Source of the DNA: an uncultured Bacteroidales bacterium | GTDB lineage: Bacteria > Bacteroidota > Bacteroidia > Bacteroidales > P3 | Length of the DNA stretch: 64,000 nt | Assembly (NCBI GenBank): GCA_949291555.1 | Contig: CASEWE010000003.1 | Span: 62,001 to 126,000, forward strand | Direction of reading: 5' to 3' | Notes under the pieces: generated by a model | Seen by the model: only the letters and a program-made list of their open reading frames with translations | The model's database searches: none | What the model was told of the DNA's origin: nothing | Program-made: the position numbers and the translations under genes | Shown here: positions 59,582 through 64,000 of the stretch, piece by piece | How positions within the stretch are numbered: position 1 is the first letter of the stretch | Layout: each line of letters opens with the position of its first letter

Positions 59582-59714
59582 CTTCCCGCAAACAGAACGT
59601 GATCGAAGCCTGCCGAACTTCTTCTGGCAGGAGAAAGGGCCGTCCCTTCTCAGTAAACTATTCATTCTTCATGAACCAATAACCAAAACGATAACACAAC
59701 CTATCATATCTTTT

Positions 59715-59744
59715 TTTTGCCGCATTGTTTTTTTTGATAACTTT
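59715..59744 (+). promoter_or_regulatory. Promoter of T9SS adhesin 3
   Basis: TTTG (59715-59718), 18 bases, TAACTTTG (59737-59744). The start would be near 59751, leaving a leader of about 295 bases. Confidence 0.65.
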
Positions 59745-59760
59745 GCCTCATCGAATCCTG

Positions 59761-59844
59761 TCGTGGCTTCTCCCACGATAAACGGCAAGAGGCGGCCGTA
59801 TCTCAACTAAATATTCACTGAACGCCTCTTTTAGCAAAAAAGAG
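59761..59844 (+). promoter_or_regulatory. Structured leader with alternative hairpins
   Basis: Hairpin 1: TCGTGG/CCACGA (59761-59778). Hairpin 2: AAGAGGCG (59787-59794) with CGCCTCTT (59823-59830). Hairpin 3: CTCTTTT (59826-59832) with AAAAGAG (59838-59844). Hairpins 2 and 3 share bases and exclude each other, as in attenuators. Confidence 0.4.
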
Positions 59845-60046
59845 AATCATCAAAACCGGACAACAGGCCGGATTCGGAATACGGGAGGACTTTTCCAGAC
59901 CGAAAGCCCGCATGCAAGGGAATCCCAAAAGCATGTCGGGAGATATTCTTTTTTCCTCGCCTTCCCTGCTTCGGGCAAAAAAACTAAAAAAGCCCTATCG
60001 CCTTCCCTGCCCCCTTTTTCCGGAAAACAAACCAAAAACCAAAATC

Positions 60047-63000
60047 ATGAAAACGTTTCTCTGGATTGCCTGCCTGCACTTGCTTGCATCCGGACTGGCT
60101 TTTTCCCAGCCGGGAAAACAAGTTGCAGGACAAGAAGCCGTAGGGCTGCGGCAGGGCGCAAGCGCCAAGAACATTGAAAAACTCCTCGATTTCAATCTAT
60201 CGATGCCGGCAGGATTCCCCTCCGAGCACCTGTCCGCGAAAGACGACCCCCAGCCCATGCTTCCCCCTTTCGCCTGCTACTTCAACGACAGCTCGGACAT
60301 GCGCCATTGGTTCTCGTTCGGCATCAATGGCGAGGATGGATGGTTCTGGCGGCTGGGCCGGGCGGAAATCGGTTACGACAGCCGGGGCCTGGACGATTAT
60401 TTCGCGATCCGCCGGCCCTTGCACCTGGAAAAAGGCCCTGCCTACGTGGCTTTCGATTACAATGCCCATTCGAGCAAGCTTCCAGAAGCGCTGGGCCTCT
60501 TGTACGGGACAAGCACGGAACCCGGGTCCATGACGCTCGTATGCGACATGGACTCCATCACCAAACGGCCTACCGGAACGAACTACTGGCGGGTCGACTC
60601 CATTTACATACCCCAAGCGGGCGATTACTATTTCGCTTTCCATGCCCATTCCAAACCCAACAAAATGGGATTGTACATCGATAACGTGGAAATAGGGCAA
60701 GGCTCCTACTCGGGGCTTCCCGATCTGGAAGTGAAGAGCGTGCTGCTGCCGGTTTCCTCTTGCGACCTTTCCGACACCGTCCACGTGCAAGTCGCTGTCC
60801 TGAACAAAGGAACCGATGACATCGAGCAATTCCGCCTGGACTGCTACTCCAACGGAATCCCCGTGGCATCCCAGACTTTCGGCAGCCTGCCCTGCCGAAA
60901 AGATACCGTGGTGAGGTTCGATGCGCCGGCCGATTTCTCGATTGCCGGGAGCGTGTATGCGGTAAAAGTCAGGGGAACCGTCCTGGAACCCGGCGAAGCC
61001 GACACCGCGAACAATACGGCCGTAGGCCGTGTGGAGCATTTCTTTCCGCTGCCGGCCCCCTTCATCACCCACTTCGCCGACAGCAATGAATCCGCGCGGT
61101 GGCTCCACCCGGGCAATTGGGAATGGACCTCTGCCGGCATTACCGGCACAAGCGCCCACCCCCTTGTCTCGCGCTGCATCCACTTGGAAAAAGGCAAGAA
61201 TTACCGCTATGAAATGACCTACAGCGCGGGATTCATTTTCTGGGGCTTGCAACTCCTTGAAGACTTTTCCATCCTCTACGGGCTTTCCGGCACCGACATG
61301 AGTACCTGGGACACGATCTGGAAGGAAACCGAAGCCTATACCGAGACCGTACGGCAGGAAAAGTCTTTCACTTGCCAGCAAGAGGGGGATTACGCCTTTG
61401 CCATTGTCAGCAGCGGCTTCATCTGGATCAAGGAAATCACCGTGGCCGAGATCACCGACTTCGACTTGTGCATGCGGTCGTGCCATTGGGATTTAGCCCG
61501 CATGATGCCGGTTGAACAAGTCGAGAAACTTGCCGTGAAAGCCGTAACGAGCATCCAGAACATGGGACAGGAAACCGTAGAAGCCAAAGTGGAAGTGCTG
61601 CGGAACGGGATCGTGATCGGGTCGGCTTCCCTTCCTGCGCTCCCTCCGAGCCAGAACGAAACAAACGTCGATGTGGCCTTCACGCTGCAGGGCTTGATAC
61701 CCGGCAAGGAAGAAGAACTTCTTTTCCGGGTCTCGGCCGCAGGGCATGAAAGCGAGGACCTGACCTGCAACAACGAAGCCGCGCTCCATATCCTCCCGTC
61801 GCTCGATGAAATGGCTTACGACAACGTGACCGACGCCCTTTTCAGCAATCCCGAGGAATACGCTGTCGGATCGGGCGGGGAAACCTCTATCGGCCTGCCT
61901 TTCTACGTGCCCAGGCAAGACACCTTGACGGAAATCGTCTTAGGACTGGGGCATCCGCAAGGCGAAGAAGTGGGCTTGCTGATCCATGAATGGGACCCCG
62001 CCAGCAATACCTTAGGCAAGATCCTCTACGAAAATTCCTTCCGGGCGGGCACCCAATCGGGCTTCATCCATTACCCGATTGAAAGCATCATCCTCGATGC
62101 CGGCCATTACATGGTTTCCAAACGTTCGCAAGGTTACATCATGATGACCGACGGCGCGGAAGAGGGATGCCTGTACATCACTTCCAGCAACCCTCCCTTG
62201 CAGCAGATAGGTTTCGGCTACCCTGCCATCCGCTTAGTGTTCGGGCAGGGCGCGGAAACAAAAACCAAGGATGCTTCGGCCGTGACGTTCCTGCTGCCGC
62301 CCGAAGAAGGGCTTTTCGCCGCCAACGAGGAAATAGCCGTGAAAGTGGCCAACCTCGGCAGCGGAAAGGCCGATGTGCCGGTATGCCTGCAAGTCGACGG
62401 GGAAACGGTAGGGAGCAAGACGGTTCCCATGGATAAATATTCTTCCGCCGAAGTGAAATTCGAAGCCGACTTGTCGAAACCGGGCAAGCATGACCTCTGC
62501 GCCTTCACGCGCCTGGAAGGCGATGAAGACCCGCTGAACGACACGATTTACCTTACAGCGCTCTCCATGGAAGCCGCCGACCCGTATGTGATTGATTTCG
62601 AATATTGCCAGGATTTCGCTACCAACGCCTTCAACCCGGCCTGGATTTCGGTAGACAATGACGGGAAACCGATTGGAGGCTGGCAAGGGGTAAGTTTCCC
62701 GCTCATGCACAAGCCCTGCGGGTTCATTGCCTTCAATCCCGACAAGACCACGCCTTCCCTGCTGGAAAACGGCGGAGAAACAGCCGCGCCGCACGGGGGC
62801 GAACGTTACGGGGCCAGCCTCTACCTCATCGACGGCAGCGCGAACGACGACTGGCTGATTTCGCCCAAGCTTGCCCTGCCGAGGAAGGGCGCCAAGATGG
62901 AATTCTACGTGAAGAGCCTCACGGAGGCCTACGGCAAGGAGGAATACAACGTGCTGGTTTCGGCTTCCAGCGATCAATTGCAGGATTTCACCCGGATAGG

Positions 63001-63415
63001 TGCTACCCGCGAGGCTCCCGGCCAATGGGAAAAAGTGGAAATCGACCTTTCCGAATTTGCGGGGAAAGCCGTCCATTTAGCCATCCAATGCGTTTCCCGC
63101 GACAACTTCATGTTCATGATCGATGACATAACGGTAAGCGCTCCCGAGGGAAGCAACCAAGGCGCAGACCGGGCAGATGCCCAGCTGAGCCTCTACCCGA
63201 ATCCCGCCGCTGGAAAAATATGCATCCATTCGAGCGATGCCCGCATCCGGCAAGTGTCGTTCCTGAACCTTGAAGGCGCCATCGTATACCAAAGCGCCCC
63301 GGATTTGAACCAGACCGACTTCATTTACCAAGTGAGCGGCCTCCCGGCAGGCTTCTATCTCGCCCGCGTGCACACGGAACAAGGCTGCGCGGTGCTGAAA
63401 TTCGTGGTCCGGTAG
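60047..63415 (+). CDS. T9SS-secreted cleaved-adhesin protein without DUF2436 (paralogue 3)
   Basis: It has 1122 residues from ATG 60047 (MKTFLWIACLHLLASG); the frame reads further upstream but that part lies in the leader. The signal peptide ends AFSQ. Unlike its two paralogues it has no DUF2436: after about 50 residues comes the first cleaved-adhesin domain (about 72-214, LPPFACYFNDSSDM to LYIDNVEIG). CARDB-like and middle domains follow as in the paralogues, then the second adhesin domain (about 852-1033, FEYCQDFATNAFNPAW to FMIDDITVS). The type A sorting domain is about 1049-1122 (LYPNPAAGKICI to AVLKFVVR). Surface adhesin by family; the ligand is unknown. Confidence 0.93.
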   Translation: MKTFLWIACLHLLASGLAFSQPGKQVAGQEAVGLRQGASAKNIEKLLDFNLSMPAGFPSEHLSAKDDPQPMLPPFACYFNDSSDMRHWFSFGINGEDGWFWRLGRAEIGYDSRGLDDYFAIRRPLHLEKGPAYVAFDYNAHSSKLPEALGLLYGTSTEPGSMTLVCDMDSITKRPTGTNYWRVDSIYIPQAGDYYFAFHAHSKPNKMGLYIDNVEIGQGSYSGLPDLEVKSVLLPVSSCDLSDTVHVQVAVLNKGTDDIEQFRLDCYSNGIPVASQTFGSLPCRKDTVVRFDAPADFSIAGSVYAVKVRGTVLEPGEADTANNTAVGRVEHFFPLPAPFITHFADSNESARWLHPGNWEWTSAGITGTSAHPLVSRCIHLEKGKNYRYEMTYSAGFIFWGLQLLEDFSILYGLSGTDMSTWDTIWKETEAYTETVRQEKSFTCQQEGDYAFAIVSSGFIWIKEITVAEITDFDLCMRSCHWDLARMMPVEQVEKLAVKAVTSIQNMGQETVEAKVEVLRNGIVIGSASLPALPPSQNETNVDVAFTLQGLIPGKEEELLFRVSAAGHESEDLTCNNEAALHILPSLDEMAYDNVTDALFSNPEEYAVGSGGETSIGLPFYVPRQDTLTEIVLGLGHPQGEEVGLLIHEWDPASNTLGKILYENSFRAGTQSGFIHYPIESIILDAGHYMVSKRSQGYIMMTDGAEEGCLYITSSNPPLQQIGFGYPAIRLVFGQGAETKTKDASAVTFLLPPEEGLFAANEEIAVKVANLGSGKADVPVCLQVDGETVGSKTVPMDKYSSAEVKFEADLSKPGKHDLCAFTRLEGDEDPLNDTIYLTALSMEAADPYVIDFEYCQDFATNAFNPAWISVDNDGKPIGGWQGVSFPLMHKPCGFIAFNPDKTTPSLLENGGETAAPHGGERYGASLYLIDGSANDDWLISPKLALPRKGAKMEFYVKSLTEAYGKEEYNVLVSASSDQLQDFTRIGATREAPGQWEKVEIDLSEFAGKAVHLAIQCVSRDNFMFMIDDITVSAPEGSNQGADRADAQLSLYPNPAAGKICIHSSDARIRQVSFLNLEGAIVYQSAPDLNQTDFIYQVSGLPAGFYLARVHTEQGCAVLKFVVR

Positions 63416-63418
63416 CGG

Positions 63419-63441
63419 GGCGGCCGGGCTGAAACCCGGCC
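63419..63441 (+). terminator. Hairpin behind T9SS adhesin 3
   Basis: GGCCGGG/CCCGGCC (63422-63428 with 63435-63441), a few bases behind the stop, without a T-tract. It is nearly identical in sequence to the hairpin at 63491 that serves the opposite gene. Confidence 0.5.
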
Positions 63442-63484
63442 TTCCTCTGCCTCGATGACGAAAATCCCGATTACCGTGTTCCTG

Positions 63485-63516
63485 AAAAAAGGCGGCCGGG
63501 TCGAAACCCGGCCGCC
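63485..63516 (-). terminator. Terminator of the partial T9SS cargo gene
   Basis: 11-bp perfect stem (63491-63501 with 63506-63516) with loop CGAA-type; on the minus strand it is followed by TTTTTT (63490-63485). Confidence 0.8.
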
Positions 63517-63582
63517 TTGCAACCAAAAACCAACCAACTATTGAAAGCACGCAATAACAAGGATTGCCGGCGCGGTTACGGC

Positions 63583-64000
63583 TTACCGGACAACTAACTT
63601 AAGCACCGACACGTTCCCGTCCGGACCGGTAACTTTCAGCAAGTAAATGCCGGAAGGCATTCCGGACACATCGAATTTCTCGTTGCCGGATGTTGCATTC
63701 CGTTGCAGGACCAAACCGCCCTGCAACCCGAACACTTCCAGCTTCCGGTATTCGCCCCTGACGGTGACCACGCCGCTGGCCGGATTAGGCTCCACGCGCA
63801 AAGGATTGCTTTCCGTCAAAAGGTTTCCCGTCCCGATGGTAACCCGCACGGCTTCGGAACGCGCCTCCGTGCCATCGTCGTAAACCGCCGAAACCGCATA
63901 AACGTAAACCCCTTCTGCCAAATCCTCGTCGCTGTAACGGGTATCGGAAATGAAATCCTTGCTCAAAGGCACTTGATCCCGGTAGACCAGGTAGCCTTGG
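63583..64000 (-). CDS. C-terminal fragment of a T9SS-secreted protein (5' part outside window)
   Basis: 138 residues are visible; the frame is open at the window edge. The first 50 (QGYLVYRDQVPLSKDFI, then LAEGVYVYAVSAVYDDGTEA) read as a fibronectin-III-like domain often found before the sorting signal of large Bacteroidota proteases and adhesins. The type A T9SS sorting domain follows (VEPNPASGVVTV, LEVFGLQGGLVL, DVSGMPSGIYLLKV, VLKLVVR). The function of the missing part cannot be inferred. Confidence 0.88.
   Translation of the reverse strand, partial: QGYLVYRDQVPLSKDFISDTRYSDEDLAEGVYVYAVSAVYDDGTEARSEAVRVTIGTGNLLTESNPLRVEPNPASGVVTVRGEYRKLEVFGLQGGLVLQRNATSGNEKFDVSGMPSGIYLLKVTGPDGNVSVLKLVVR

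Larger units (their letters stand above)
59356..60046. other. Intergenic region before T9SS adhesin 3
   Basis: 691 bases. It holds the YeiH-family terminator (59449-59486), a 20-base direct repeat (59497, 59562), a promoter (59715-59744) and a structured leader with overlapping hairpins (59761-59844). The rest of the leader is A-rich close to the start codon. Short frames here cross the promoter and are not supported. Confidence 0.6.

Overview
The window (about 57% G+C by eye) reads as a chromosomal segment of a Bacteroidales member (Bacteroidota). Several independent signs agree. The -7 promoter boxes have the Bacteroidota form TAnnTTTG, often with TTG or TTTG 18-20 bases upstream. There are type IX secretion (T9SS) sorting domains, a TonB receptor with a carboxypeptidase-regulatory-like N-domain, DUF4374, DUF3467 directly behind rpoC, and HU-CCDC81/SPOR proteins. 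Two secreted proteins carry DUF2436 plus cleaved-adhesin modules as in Porphyromonas gingipains and haemagglutinins, so a T9SS-positive Porphyromonas-like lineage is suggested; genus cannot be settled from this sequence. No rRNA, CRISPR array, transposase or phage gene was seen.

Layout. 1-8.2 kb: a truncated cysteine-ladder leucine-rich-repeat surface protein, ribBA, and the first giant T9SS adhesin. 8.5-13.3 kb: corA, a GT2 glycosyltransferase with a YfhO-type membrane protein, and tRNA-Gln. 13.5-18.7 kb: purD, an M16 peptidase pair (one active, one lacking the zinc motif) and a small SPOR protein on the minus strand, with a divergent lipoprotein. 18.9-28 kb: gyrB, then an envelope cluster (kdsB, HU/SPOR protein, trmB, waaA, putative porin) and a deoxynucleoside kinase. 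28.3-42 kb: the core information-processing operon, in transcription order tRNA-Thr, tRNA-Tyr, tRNA-Gly, tRNA-Thr, tuf, tRNA-Trp, secE, nusG, rplK, rplA, rplJ, rplL, rpoB, rpoC, DUF3467, with tandem promoters at its head, an attenuator-like hairpin before rpoB and a very stable terminator at its end. 42.8-47.1 kb: a giant 2-hydroxyacyl-CoA dehydratase activase-type protein. 47.2-51.3 kb: the second T9SS adhesin. 51.8-58 kb: a four-gene iron/siderophore acquisition operon (TonB receptor, DUF4374 surface lipoprotein, esterase, PepSY membrane protein) resembling the Bacteroides Xus xenosiderophore system but with a siderophore-esterase-type hydrolase inserted. 58.2-64 kb: a UPF0324/YeiH membrane protein, the third T9SS adhesin, and the C-terminus of a further T9SS cargo protein.

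The biology combines housekeeping (transcription, translation, purine, riboflavin) with a strong outer-surface theme: five probable surface-secreted proteins, Kdo/lipid A core genes (T9SS cargo of this type is usually anchored to LPS), a porin, and a dedicated route to capture, import and open a ferric siderophore. The most interesting candidate system is the Xus-like operon with its esterase. Also notable are a pair of TGCAAT-N8-ATTGCA operator-like sites upstream of the giant activase and a structured leader in front of the third adhesin.
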